From positions 19,723,100 through 19,787,099 of the forward strand of contig NC_044920.1 of NCBI RefSeq assembly GCF_003576645.1: a DNA stretch of 64,000 bases. Direction: 5' to 3'. Below the pieces are notes generated by a model that saw nothing but the letters and a program-made list of their open reading frames with translations, was not told where the DNA came from and did no database searches. Position 1 is the first letter of the stretch. Each line of letters begins with the position of its first letter. The position numbers and the translations under genes were made by a program. Below are positions 41,740-53,042 of this stretch, piece by piece. Source of the stretch: Ipomoea triloba (Eukaryota; Streptophyta; Magnoliopsida; Solanales; Convolvulaceae).

Positions 41740-43112
41740 ATTTCAAGAGTGACGACGTTTAAGGCTGATGGCTTTTGCCTCCTGGAAATTCGGTCTTCTA
41801 GGGCGGAGAAAATGATTGATTTAGCTTATAAGTTGGGTTATAATTACCACTTTATGGTGGACCCTCTCGGGTTTGCGGGGGGAGGGGCAGGGGAGGGGGG
41901 GCTCCTTTTATTTTCGAAACAAGGTCATATTGATCTTGAAGTTATTAGTCACAATTCTCAAGCTATTCACACCAAGGTGAACCAACAGCTCGAGAATTGC
42001 TATATTACCTTTGCTTATGTTAGGCATAACCTTCTTGCCAAGTGCAGGTTTTGGGACTATTGTAAATCTCTTGCCAATTCCAACCAAGGTCCATGGATCG
42101 TCCTAGGTGACTTTAATGATATTGCTAATAACGAGGAACACTGGGGTAGCACTACCATCAACCCCAACCACCTTGAAAGATTCTCGGAAGTAGTTGGTGA
42201 CTGTAATCTTTTAGGCCGGGTGTCTCAGGGTCTAAATTCACTTGGTATCGTTCCGTGGGAAATAGAGTGGTGCAAATGAAGAAAGCTTGATAGAGTGCTG
42301 TGAAATATCGAAGATCAGTTAGCGTTCCTCGAAGCGAAAATGGTAGTCCTTCCTCGGTTCTATTCGGATCAGAATGTCATCATGTTTATTGAAGAAGCAG
42401 GGAACCTGCCACATAGAAGCTTGACACCAGTTCGTTTCGAAGTAGCGTGGCTTAATAGAGAAGATTATAAATCCATCTGGAAATTAAAGAGGCCACGGGC
42501 GGTGAAATGAGCTCGATTGAAGATGTCTTATCTACAGTGACCCAAAAAAGCATTCAATAAAACCGTAATGTATTTGGGAATATTTTCAAACAGAAGGGAA
42601 ATCTGGAAGTTAATATTCAGGGAACTCAATGTAGGACCAACTTTGGCTCCTCCCATGATATCCAAAATCTTGAAAGACATCTCATTAATGACCTTAATGA
42701 TGTGCTCGACCAAGAAGAAGATTTTCGGTTCTAAAAATCTAGGATGGACTAGGTCAGGGATGGCGATAGCAACACCCGGTTCTACCTTAATTCAACCCTG
42801 ATTAGGAGGAATAAAAATAGAATTAGATTCCTCAAGATTAACGGGACTTGGACGGACAATCATTCCTTTTTGAGTAATCATATTATTGACTATGTTACCT
42901 CTCTTTTTTCGTAGGATCGAAACTAATGGTGCTGGCAACTTGGTTCCGATCATGGAGACTCACATCATCTCCCCCACCCAAGCAACTAGCATGATTCGTA
43001 GAGCCTCGCTTAATGAAGTCAGAAGGGCTGCCTTTGGTATGAAAAAATATGGGAGCCCCGGGCCAAACGAAATTCCGACGATCTTTTATCAACATTTTTG
43101 GAGTGAGATTGG
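41740..43112 (+). pseudogene. L1-type LINE, 5' half: endonuclease to start of RT
   Basis: A frame from 41749 covers the apurinic endonuclease domain. It reads LCLLEIRSSRA-like, then a glycine-rich stretch where a stop is expected to have been replaced or read through, then GPWIVLGDFNDI, a signature of the LINE endonuclease. Frames then break repeatedly (stops near 42280 and 42780). A segment ending in SPGPNEIPTIFYQHFWSEIG marks the entry to reverse transcriptase and stops exactly at the solo-LTR insertion. The element resumes at 54145. The 5' end and ORF1 are missing. Confidence 0.85.
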
Positions 43113-43209
43113 TGATGATGTATAATAGTGAGTGTAAAAGAGGGTGTAAATGTCGTTCCGCTGAGGATTGGGGTTATGTCACGTAATTATATGAATTAAG
43201 AATACTATG
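43113..43209 (-). mobile_element. Solo LTR (inverted), left part
   Basis: It begins TGATGATGTATAATAG on the + strand, which is the 3' end of the LTR read in reverse. The preceding ATTGG (43108-43112) is repeated exactly at 54145-54149, after the right part. The LTR is interrupted here by the Athila-like element. Confidence 0.85.
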
Positions 43210-44547
43210 TGATAAGACTCCGAGATACCCTTATTTTAGGCACATTTCAGGGTGTTTTATCGCGTCTATAGCATCCTTACTTGGTAAATTATGTTCATAA
43301 ATGCTTAAAAATCACTAACTGATGCACAGAAGCTACTTTTAGCTTAAAAGAAGTGAAACAGGAGCCCCGGGAGCAAATAGGAACAAAAGTTGAGTTTAAA
43401 GAGCGAACTAGGCAAGAACGGAGCCCCGGAGGACCCAACTGGATGGTCACACGTGTGTAAGCGTGCGTGAAAACTTTCTAGTAGCCTCCCACGCACGCTC
43501 ACACGCGTGTGGAAGGTGTGGAGACGGTGATGCGCGAATTTTAGCTAGGGTTGTCATTTCGGAGATTATTTAAACCCCTTTGATGAATTTTCAGAAGAGG
43601 TTCCCAGAAAATTAGTTTTCCTTTTCTTAGTTTTTCCTTTGGAGAACTTTCTCCATTTTTCTTAGTTTTTTTAGATTAGATCAATCTCTATTGTAGCAAG
43701 ACAACAAGCTTGGATTGAAGATCTTCTTCTCTCTAGGTGACTTCTATTTCATTTCTATAATTTTAGCTATCTTGTTCTTGGATTAAATTAGCTTTTGCTT
43801 GAATTTCATATTATGAGTAGCTAGTTTAGTCTAGGGATTTGGATTGTGTGATTGAATATTGCTTGTGTGATGATCTTATCTCTATAACTTGGATCTATGT
43901 GTTTGTGTTGATGGATTATCTATTCTTGTCTATTGATTGTTGTTTTGATGAGATCTTGTTTGGATTTGGCCAATCTAGATGAGAGATTGAGCTCTTGACT
44001 CTTTCATGTCTTTGATTAGAGTTAGGATTTGAAGCTTGACACAATCATAGTTCCTATGGACTTCTTAAGAATAGTAAGATAGTGTGTAGCTTAAGTGTTT
44101 GATGAAATTCCTCTTAGAACTTTGGATGCTTGAAGGCACTCCTAAGTCAAAGAAGCCTTAGTACACAAAGGTGGAAAAGGACTAAGACAACACACTCTTG
44201 AATAGCCAATATCCTAGCAATCCTAATCCATGACCTTAGACACTCCACTATGCAATATTCACGAACACTATCCACTCCCTACCCCTCTTACATATTCACA
44301 AAATCCTTTTTACTTTACTACTCTCTTGCACTCAAACCAACCAAATGAATTACTCTCACTCACAAATCCACCCTTCACCACACTCGAATCCTATGCACAA
44401 TCCAATCAAGTAAACTCCCGAACACTTGATACACCTCCACGTCCCTCCTTCGAGACCGACACTCGGGGAGTCACAGACTTTCCGTTTTATCATACAAATA
44501 TCTTTTGGCAAATCATCTCACTCTAGACTGCGAAAATAGTCATGTCA
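43210..44547 (+). repeat. 5' LTR of the Athila-like element
   Basis: It begins TGATAAGACTCCGAG and ends CATGTCA. A TATTTAAA motif at about 43567 (context TTATTTAAACCCC) is the likely TATA box. A GC-richer segment at 43441-43530 holds the CACGCACGCTCACACGCGTG module. A 98-codon frame inside (44230-44526) is present in both LTRs and is not considered coding. Confidence 0.93.
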
Positions 44548-44550
44548 AAA

Positions 44551-44568
44551 TGGCGCCGTTGCCGGGGA
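44551..44568 (+). other. Primer-binding site, complementary to tRNA-Asp
   Basis: TGGCGCCGTTGCCGGGGA, three bases after the LTR end, is complementary to the 3' end of plant tRNA-Asp. Asp priming is typical of Athila-lineage elements. Confidence 0.9.
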
Positions 44569-44745
44569 GGGCAATAGGTTGTCATATGTTTTTGTTTACT
44601 TTGATTGCATGAATGCTAGATTTGAGCAATGTTAATCCATTCCACTTAATTTTGTTTTATTTTTATTTGTTTTTGCTACTAACCCAATTGACTACTTCTA
44701 GTCAATTGCGGAAATTTTTGTTTCATTGATAATTTTACTAGGTGA

Positions 44746-47334
44746 ATGCACACGCGAGCAAAAGGAAATCAAGGTTTACTACCCTACATTCCTGAAATTA
44801 ATAGAGCAACTAGAAGGAAAAATACTCAAGGATCACTAATGGCTTCATCAAGCGCAACAAGAAATCCACAAGGAAGAGGCACAACCGTACCAAATCCACC
44901 CCCAGTTCCAATTAATCCACAAGTACCAATTAACCATGAAGAACCAATCATTGAAGAACCACAAGCTAACAGAGCAAACAATCAAGAGAACATTCGTGAA
45001 GAAGAATATTATGGAAATCCTCAAGAACCACAAAGATCAATTGCAGATTACATGACTCCGGATTTTAACATGCACAACTCGATCTATGTACCCCCAATGG
45101 AGAACGCCAACTTTCACGTGCATCCAACTATTCTCACACTGGTTCAGAACAATCAATATTCGGGATTACCATCTAAAGATCCCAACGCACACATCACAAG
45201 GTTCATACGAGCATGTGGGATGTACAGGCAAGAAGGCGTTAGCGAGGAGATAGTTCGACTAAAATTATTCCCATTTTCAGTTATAGGAGAGGCAGCACGA
45301 TGGTTGGAAAGCCAAGACGACAATCATTTCAGAACGTGGCAACAGTTGCATCGTGAATTCATGAACGAGTTCTTTCCCATTACAAAAACTATGAGGATTA
45401 GAAGGCTGATACAAGAATTCAAACAAGGAAGACTTGAAAGTTTGGGAGAGGCTTGGCGAAGATTCAAAGTTCTTAAAAGGCAATGCCCACAAGATCTGAT
45501 GCACCCATGGGACATGATTAGCTCATTCTATGGAGGGTTGACAGATGAAGGAAAAATGTTGCTTGACTCATCCTCCAGCAGAGCCTTTGTCTCCCTAGCT
45601 TTGCAAGAAGCTGAAGAACTAATCGAGAGAATATCTAAGAACACATCCTGTTGGTATGACCAAAGAGGAGATCATGGAGGAATATATGAAGTTGATAATC
45701 GTGTGGCTAGTGAGGCCAAAATAGAAGCAATGAATCACGAAATCAAAAAGCTACAGGCTATGGTAGAAAAAATGGAAGGAAAACCCAAACCTTGCATGGC
45801 TTTGGCACTTTATTGTAATATCTGCGGAGGACCTCATGACACCAATATTTGCACTTCTCCGTCTGCATCTGAGCAAGTTGAGGTGGTAGAATACCAAAGG
45901 AACTCCAACTTCAATGCTTATGGACAAAACCAAAGATCAAACAACAATTGGAAACAGGGAGAGGGTTGGAACAATAGCAATAATGATGGATATCAAGCGC
46001 GAGGACAATACAACTATGGAAACAAGTCTGCATATGGACAGAATGACAAGAACAGACTGATGTACAATCAAAACCAAGGAAATATAAATCAAATGACCCA
46101 ATTCAGGCCACAATACAACTCTCAACTTGGCTTTACTCAACAAAGAAGGGATGACATCCGTGAAGTAGATGAAAGACTTACAAGGACGATCATGGAATTC
46201 AAGAATGATCGGGCAAATCTGAAACAAGAGATTACTCAAGAGATTAGACAAGAAATTTCTAGTCTTCGACAAGAGTCTAAAGCTAAACTTAAGACAATTG
46301 AGAATCAAATTTCTCAAATGTTTAAAATGATGTCGGATAGACACTACGGACAACTCCCGAGTAACACTGAGAACAATCTGAAAGAGAGAGTCAACGCTAT
46401 CGATGCCAAGGAAGAAGAACATGTGAAATGTGATCCAATGGATGCCATCTGTGGAAAATGTCAATGTAAGGTAGATGACCAAAGAAACAAGACTACCTCT
46501 TGTAGTCCTAATCTCGAATTGAAGAACGCGAGCGGTTCATGCACCATATCAATGAAGGAACACAAGGAGAAAACCACTTCGGAAGAATGCCCAAAAGAAA
46601 AGGAGCTACCACGAGACAACATCAAAAGTTCAAAAGAGAAAGAAATGGCTCGAGAAGGTACAATTAATGCTTTCATCCGAAAATTTTTCAATAACAAAGA
46701 ATGCCGTGAGTTGTTTGAGAATGACATTTGTGATAATTTTACCTGTTTAAGCCAAGAATCTTCGGCTTGTTTGACTGAGGGTTACCCCAGAAAGAAGGGT
46801 GACCCTGGAGCTTTATTGATTCCTTATTCTATACAGAATATGGAACCTCGAAATGCTCTTGCTGATCTTGGTGCTTCTATCAATATCATGTCTTCAAATC
46901 TTTTTGAGAAATTAAACTTACCATGTTTGAAACCGACGAGGCTAACTCTACGTTTAGCTGACGGAACCACACGGTATCCTGAAGGCTTAGCGGAAGACGT
47001 CCTAGTAAGAATAGGGAAATTTTTTGTGCTTGTCGATTTTATTGTTTGTAAGATGGGTGATGACGATCCCCATGAATCCTTAATTCTTGGAAGACCATTT
47101 CTGGCTACTTGTCATGCACGGATAGATGTGAGTTCAAGTGAAATTACCCTGAGATTCGAGGGACAAGCCACAAATGATGAAAAGGAAAGAGCGAAAGAAG
47201 GAACTGATGACGATGAAAGGGCAAAGGTCAAATCAAAGATGAAACCAAAACCGAAGTGGAAAAATGATAAGCTTACATGGAAAAACACGTGGGTACCAAA
47301 ATGCTTCTTACCCACTACCAAGGAATATGGTTGA
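44746..47334 (+). CDS. Athila-type Gag-protease polyprotein (intact, 862 aa)
   Basis: One uninterrupted frame. Residues about 40-100 are low-complexity and proline/asparagine-rich. A retrotransposon gag domain spans about 140-300 (ARWLESQ...WQQLHREFMNEFFP...FKQG). A nucleocapsid knuckle C-x2-C-x3-H-x4-C is at 357-369. A Q/N-rich and coiled-coil-prone segment spans about 390-530. The aspartic protease follows with ADLGAS (706-711) as active site and ILGRPFLA (780-787). The DLGA form, rather than DTGA or DSGA, is usual in Athila proteases. The C-terminus is lysine/tryptophan-rich and ends at a stop; no reverse transcriptase follows in any frame. Confidence 0.9.
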   Translation: MHTRAKGNQGLLPYIPEINRATRRKNTQGSLMASSSATRNPQGRGTTVPNPPPVPINPQVPINHEEPIIEEPQANRANNQENIREEEYYGNPQEPQRSIADYMTPDFNMHNSIYVPPMENANFHVHPTILTLVQNNQYSGLPSKDPNAHITRFIRACGMYRQEGVSEEIVRLKLFPFSVIGEAARWLESQDDNHFRTWQQLHREFMNEFFPITKTMRIRRLIQEFKQGRLESLGEAWRRFKVLKRQCPQDLMHPWDMISSFYGGLTDEGKMLLDSSSSRAFVSLALQEAEELIERISKNTSCWYDQRGDHGGIYEVDNRVASEAKIEAMNHEIKKLQAMVEKMEGKPKPCMALALYCNICGGPHDTNICTSPSASEQVEVVEYQRNSNFNAYGQNQRSNNNWKQGEGWNNSNNDGYQARGQYNYGNKSAYGQNDKNRLMYNQNQGNINQMTQFRPQYNSQLGFTQQRRDDIREVDERLTRTIMEFKNDRANLKQEITQEIRQEISSLRQESKAKLKTIENQISQMFKMMSDRHYGQLPSNTENNLKERVNAIDAKEEEHVKCDPMDAICGKCQCKVDDQRNKTTSCSPNLELKNASGSCTISMKEHKEKTTSEECPKEKELPRDNIKSSKEKEMAREGTINAFIRKFFNNKECRELFENDICDNFTCLSQESSACLTEGYPRKKGDPGALLIPYSIQNMEPRNALADLGASINIMSSNLFEKLNLPCLKPTRLTLRLADGTTRYPEGLAEDVLVRIGKFFVLVDFIVCKMGDDDPHESLILGRPFLATCHARIDVSSSEITLRFEGQATNDEKERAKEGTDDDERAKVKSKMKPKPKWKNDKLTWKNTWVPKCFLPTTKEYG

Positions 47335-48603
47335 ATGCTAAACAAGGTATGATGCGTCTAGCCAATGACATAAACCGTGGCGCTACTTGGGAGGCAACCC
47401 AAGATTTTAATAATATGCTTTACATCCTTTTTATGCTTTCGTTTTTAATGTTTTTGTTCTAATAAATTGCTACAATAAAATGGAACCATGTTTTGAGGAC
47501 TAACTTGTAGGAGTCGGGACTAAAAATTGCTTTGGAAAGGCTCATTTTGGACTTAGGTATGAAGGGAAAGACCAAAGCCGGAAGAAAACAATGCAGAGGA
47601 CTGCCACGTGAGCTCACACGTGTGTATCCATGCGTGGGAACGAAGCAGTAGCTTCCCACGCACGCTCACACGCGTGTAGCCATGCGTGGGAGCGAGACAA
47701 AGAGCTCCCACGCACGGTCACACGAGTGTGACCGGCGTAAAAGCCTCCTACGGAATTAAAACCCTCATTCGGATCCCCCACGCCATTTTGCTCCAAAATC
47801 CCTATTTTTCTTCTCTTCTCCACGCAAGGAAGAACCCAAACTCAAGGTTTGAACACATCTTTTACTTTTTACCTTCAAAGAAGATCAAAACCATCAACAT
47901 CAAGGTAATTTCTCATCTTTTTAACTATTTAACCTTGAATATTCATGAGTTTGGAAGAACTTGAATGAGAAATTTGTTCTACATTCCCTTGCATGATTTT
48001 GAATGTTTTGAATGTTTAAATTGGTTTATAATGCTTTATAGAACTATCCTTTGATGTTTTCTTTCATTATTGATGGTTACATTGATGGATTGTTATGTAT
48101 TTTTGAGCTTCAAGTGTGAACACCATTGATGAACAAATGGGTTTGTTAGATTTCTTGTTTAAATTATGAAATTGATGCTTGAATTGATGTGTAAACTTGT
48201 TATAGAACTATTATATGCCATCAATTTGACTTTTCACATGCTACATTGCCCAAATTGAATATTCAATTTCAAACCCGAATTTTGAATTTTGGGGAAGAAG
48301 ATGAAGTTGACTTTTTGAATTTCTTGACTTTTATAGTTGACTTCTTACTTGACTATCAAATTGATATATCTTATGATAAATTTTTGCATGTGTGTGATAA
48401 TGGAATGATATTGTTGATATTCTTATGCTAGAATTGTCCAAAATATAGGGGAAACTATGGCGAAATTTTCGAAAATTCTTAGCCCTATATGTTTGAAATC
48501 CATTATCTTAACAAGGAATTTTACACAATTACAATGGTGACTTATTTGAGAAATAATTATTCAAAACCAATTACCATGAATGTTAATCTGTACAATTTGC
48601 AGG
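47335..48603 (+). other. Non-coding middle of the Athila-like element
   Basis: Shortly after the gag-protease stop comes GCGCTACTTGGGAGGCAACCCA, a conserved phrase that normally follows the integrase end in Athila elements. At 47600-47745 there are three copies of the CCCACGCACG...CACACG(C/A)GTGT module also found in the LTRs. No pol domain. Confidence 0.75.
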
Positions 48604-49672
48604 ATGGGACGCTCAAAGGAAATCGCAAAGAAATCAAAGCATGATCATGGTGAATCGAGTCGGTCGAGGACACGACAGCAAGCTACAGTTCAACAGGCTA
48701 CCCAGGAGCCGGGGTCAAGGTCATTACGACACTTGACACCCATCCAACTTACAACAGTGGATAACTATAAAGGGAAGCAGCTTTCCGTTGGCCGTCACTT
48801 TGACGACAATGTTTTAAGAGAATTCGGTTGTTTGGACGAAGTAAACGGGCTTCTCAGGCACCCACAGCTCCGCCATTTGTTTGAGTGGAGAGGACCTACC
48901 TATGCACCTATCACTTATGAATTTTTAGCAACCTTAGAAATTCGAAAGGAGGTCAATGATGCAAGAGAATCCATTTCGTTCACACTATTCGGAAACCGCT
49001 ATAGCATGTCAGTCAACACTTTGGGTGTTACGCTCGGATTCCATGATGCCGTGAGCGTGTCTATGCCATATTTCAGGGACTTTAAGGAGGATTTTGATTC
49101 AGAGGCAGTAGCTAGGCAGTATTGGAGGAGCATCACCGACAATGCCCCATACAACTCATCAAACTTAAAGGCAAACCTCATCAACCGCAATGCTTTAAAG
49201 GCTATCAGATTAGCCTTTTGCTATAAATCTCTCAGGCAGAACCACAAATCGCAACAAGGTATACAAGCAGGATTTGTTTTACATGTGGTGCATAGAGAAT
49301 GAGGTTGGCATCAACATGGGCGTTCAAGCTAGAAAGTGGCTCCAAACCCAGCAAAAGCCTAAGGTTCAAACAGTGTTTATCGGTCATTTCGTTACTAGAC
49401 TGTGCTTCGGGTTGGGCCTATTGGACCGGTTGATGGGAGAAAGAGCTGAAGGTTGCACAATTTCTTTCTCCGTGGGTGAGTTCTTTGCCGCAGAATTAAA
49501 GCTTGGAGGTGACGATGCACCTGATCTAGAGGCTTCTGATGATGATGATGATGAGGATGAGGAAGAGAACGAGGAGGATGTTGCAGCACAGGAGCATGAC
49601 CCTACTCCCATGGATTGGGACACGACGCAGACTTTTCACAGGCAGCTCCATGATGAACAAATGAACTACTGA
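48604..49672 (+). pseudogene. Athila ORF2 (ORF-1 family / env-position protein), frameshifted
   Basis: The frame from MGRSKEIAKK (48604) runs to a stop at 49302. Homologous sequence continues in the next frame from about 49255 (KVYKQDLFYMWCIENEVGINMG) to 49672, so one frameshift near 49255 splits it. The N-terminus is basic and the middle resembles the plant ATHILA ORF family (HPQLRHLFEWRGPTYAPITYEFLATLE...FTLFGNRYSMS). The C-terminal part has an acidic run of D and E (about 49530-49580). Its function is unknown; no signal peptide or membrane helix is obvious. Confidence 0.75.
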
Positions 49673-51690
49673 CGTGAGCAGCGAACATGGCAAGAAGGCC
49701 ATTTTACATCCATCTCTGCAAGACAAGATGTTCACACCGAAGACCTCAACCGCATGAGAAGGGCGGTGGAGGAAAATGATAGGAGAATTGCTGCTCTTGA
49801 AGCTAGATTCGATAGGCAATCCCAGCCCTTGGGTGACGACTGATGCCTTCCTTCGATTGTTCTCGATCCTGACCTATTGACATTTGATACTGAGTTCCTT
49901 GACTTTGGTTACTATGGTTGATAGCCCCATCTGAACATTAGGATCCCTATGCGCGGGGTTCCGACTTTTATTTCCTTTATTTCTTTTACTTTGCTTTACT
50001 TATCTTTCATGCTTTATGATATTTACTTTATAACTGCTTCACTTATAGCATTACTATTCGAATAATTCTGTTTAATTATATGCTTTATTATCTAAGTTTC
50101 TTTTTTATTTTATTTTATTGCTTTTATATTTCTATCAGCTTACAATAATTGAATAGTACTCCGAAAACCCTTTCGTGTGTTATGTCTCCATTTCTTATAG
50201 AACATTTATAACGGGAGCAGGCCTATGCTGGAAGCTAAAGTGTGGAAAGAGGGATGCATACTTGGTTTATCCTCTTATCCCTTTTCTAATTTTAAGCCCC
50301 GTTTTGATCTTTAAAGTGTGGAAATGTTTTCTTTATAGCTTTGTGTATGCGTATATTTGAAGTTTACCATGTTTATTAGGATCGTTTGATGCATACCCTA
50401 TATCCCAGAGCAATTTCCAAAGTGTGGAAAGGGATTTTTATTTTTCTATCCTTAGTATCCCTATTTCGTTCCTTTATCCTGTACCGTATGGAAACATCGA
50501 GGACGATGTTTGCTTTAAAGTGTGGAAAGGATGCACTTCGTGCTTTACATGCTTACATGCTTAGTATTAGAAGTTAGAAGCTCTTGGGAATGATAAGCGG
50601 GTTCATTTGCAGCTTTGAAAAGAGAGTTATTATTTGTGTTATCTAGAGAGAATTTTGACTGGATGCCCAAAAATTTTTACTCTCGAAATATCTTTGAGGA
50701 AGTTACTTTTCGCACCCATGAGAGTGTTTAGAGCCAAATAAGTTTATATTCTTGTCTGCTTGCATGATGTTCACCTCTTATTTACGTAGGACCTTAGTCA
50801 AGGATCTCTCGAAGTGGGAGTGTGCACTTTTTAATTTGAGAAAGATAAAACTAGCAAAGCCCGGAATTGAACTAACCTTGGTAGGGCATGGGGCAAAAGG
50901 TGAGCCTGATGGTAAGCTTAACGAGAAAACAAAACCCTTGATCATAAATAGAAAAAGGCATGAGGGGTTGACATGAGGAGAAGTCGAAAAGGCAAAAGGC
51001 CAATCACCAAGAGTTTAAAATTGAGGGAAGCCAATTCGTTGGGTTGTGTCCAAACCATAGTCTTCGGTAAGCAAAAAGCTTTATCTGGAGTCGGTTGTTC
51101 ACATAAAAAGATCCCAAGAATTGAGAAAATAGAGCTGAGGTGTGCCGCTTCGCTAGGATTCGAGTACCCATTGCACTGACCTTCGAAAAAGCATGGAGCT
51201 CCATGTGAAGTCGGGTGGCTCGATGACGTTATCCTAGGAAGTGAGAAGAAAGAGGGACCGCGCTAAGCCAAAAGCGGTGAGTGATCCATGCCCCTGCCCT
51301 CATTTACATTTACGTTGGGCTTTGGCGTATAAGGATGGAAAGTTGATTAGCTAGTGCACATCGTTCCCACTAGTGGGATTGGCTAGAGGCCCTATTTAAA
51401 TAGAAGGTGAACCAAAACTTCGGAAATGTATGCTTGCGTATGGTGCGAGGAGTGTGATCCTTTGTTTTACTTGTTTATCTACGAAAGGTTTTATTTCTCG
51501 AAAATATTTCTTAAGTTGCTGACATCTGACCAAAATCCTTTGTAGATAACACAAATGATTTCTCCCGTTTCAACAGTCTTAGACACCCATCATTTTGACT
51601 TGCCAAAAGCTTTGTTTTGCACGAGAGAGTATCTTAGAGACTTATTTGCTTAGATAGAAGAATGTCTTGCTTGAGGACAAGTAAGAAACA
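49673..51690 (+). other. 3' non-coding region of the Athila-like element
   Basis: Contains the phrase AAAGTGTGGAAA four times (about 50237, 50312, 50418, 50516), echoing the purine tract at 51691. Short frames here are not recognisable. Confidence 0.6.
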
Positions 51691-51704
51691 AAGTGTGGAA
51701 AATT
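51691..51704 (+). other. Purine-rich tract before the 3' LTR
   Basis: AAGTGTGGAAAATT directly before TGATAAG. This is the position of the plus-strand primer, though it contains pyrimidines. Confidence 0.6.
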
Positions 51705-53042
51705 TGATAAGACTCCGAGATACCCTTATTTTAGGCACATTTTAGAGTGTTTTATCGCGTCTATAGCATCCTTACTTGGTAAATTATGTTCATAAATGCT
51801 TAAAAATCACTAACTGATGCACAGAAGCTACTTTTAGCTTAAAAGAAGTGAAACAGGAGCCCCGGGAGCAAATAGGAGCAAAAGTTGAGCTTAAAGAGCG
51901 AACCAAGCAAGAACAGAGCCCCGGAGGACCCAACTGGATGGTCACACGCGTGTAAGCGTGCGTGAAAACTTTCCAGTAGCCTCCCACGCACGCTTACACG
52001 CGTGTGGATGGCGTGGAGACGGTGATGCGCGAATTTCAGCTAGGGTTGTCATTTCGGAGACTATTTAAACCCCTTTGATGAATTTTCAGAAGAGGTTCCC
52101 AGAAAATTAGTTTTCATTTTCTTAGTTTTTCCTTTGGAGAACTTTCTCCATTTTTCTTAGTTTTTTTAGATTTGATCAATCTCCATTGTAGCAAGACAAC
52201 AAGCTTGGATTGAAGATCTTCTTCTCTCTAGGTGACTTCTATTTCATTTCTATAATTTTAGCTATCTTGTTCTTGGATTAAATTAGCTTTTGCTTGAATT
52301 TCATATTATGAGTAGCTAGTTTAGTCTAGAGATTTGGATTGTGTGATTGAATATTGCTTGTGTGATGATCTTATCTCTATAACTTGGATCTATGTGTTTG
52401 TGTTGATGGATTATCTATTCTTGTCTATTGATTGTTGTTTTGATGAGATCTTGTTTGGATTTGGCCAATCTAGATGAGAGATTGAGCTCTTGACTCTTTC
52501 ATGTCTTTGATTAGAGTTAGGATTTGAAGCTTGACACAATCATAGTTCCTATGGACTTCTTAAGAATAGTAGGATAATGTGTAGCTTAAGTGTTTGATGA
52601 AATTCCTCTTAGAACTTTGGATGCTTGAAGGCACTCCTAAGTCAAAGAAGCCTTAGTACACAAAGGTGGAAAAGGACTAAGACAACACACTCTTGAAAAG
52701 CCAATATCCTAGCAATCCTAATCCATGACCTTAGACACTACACTATGCAATATTCATGAACACTATCCACTCCTTACCCGTTTTACATATTCACAAAATC
52801 CTTTTTACTTTACTACTCTCTTGCACTCAAACCAACCAAATGAATTACTCTCACTCACAAATCCACCCTTCACCACACTCGAATCCTATGCACGATCCAA
52901 TCAAGTAAACTCCCGAACACTTGACACACCTCCACGTCCCTCCTTCGAGACCGACACTCGGGGAGTCACAGACTTTCCGTTTTATCATACAAATATCTTT
53001 TGGCAAATCATCTCACTCTAGACTGCGAAAATAGTCATGTCA
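51705..53042 (+). repeat. 3' LTR of the Athila-like element
   Basis: Same length and ends as the 5' LTR. It differs at scattered single bases, for example in the segments near 51735, 51885-51915, 51950-52015 and 52740-52780. TATTTAAA near 52062. Confidence 0.93.

Larger units (their letters stand above)
43210..53042 (+). mobile_element. Athila-like (Ty3/gypsy) retrotransposon lacking pol
   Basis: 9833 bp with two LTRs of 1338 bp each, TG...CA ends, and near-duplicate flanks CTATG (43205-43209) and CTAGG (53043-53047). In order: 5' LTR, Asp-tRNA primer site, gag-protease frame, untranslated middle, Athila-type ORF2 with a frameshift, long 3' non-coding region, purine tract, 3' LTR. Reverse transcriptase, RNase H and integrase are absent, so it must have moved with proteins from another copy. 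The LTRs differ at about 28 sites by my reading (about 2%) and show no length difference, so the insertion is fairly recent. Confidence 0.93.

Noticed and set aside
44230..44526. 98-codon frame, also at 52725-53021
   Set aside because: It is in both LTRs with near-identical sequence, so the match reflects LTR identity. It lies downstream of the LTR TATA box in the leader and has no recognisable domain.
45937..46482. 181-codon frame on the - strand
   Set aside because: It is antisense to the gag-protease coding sequence and hydrophobic because of the complementary codon pattern.
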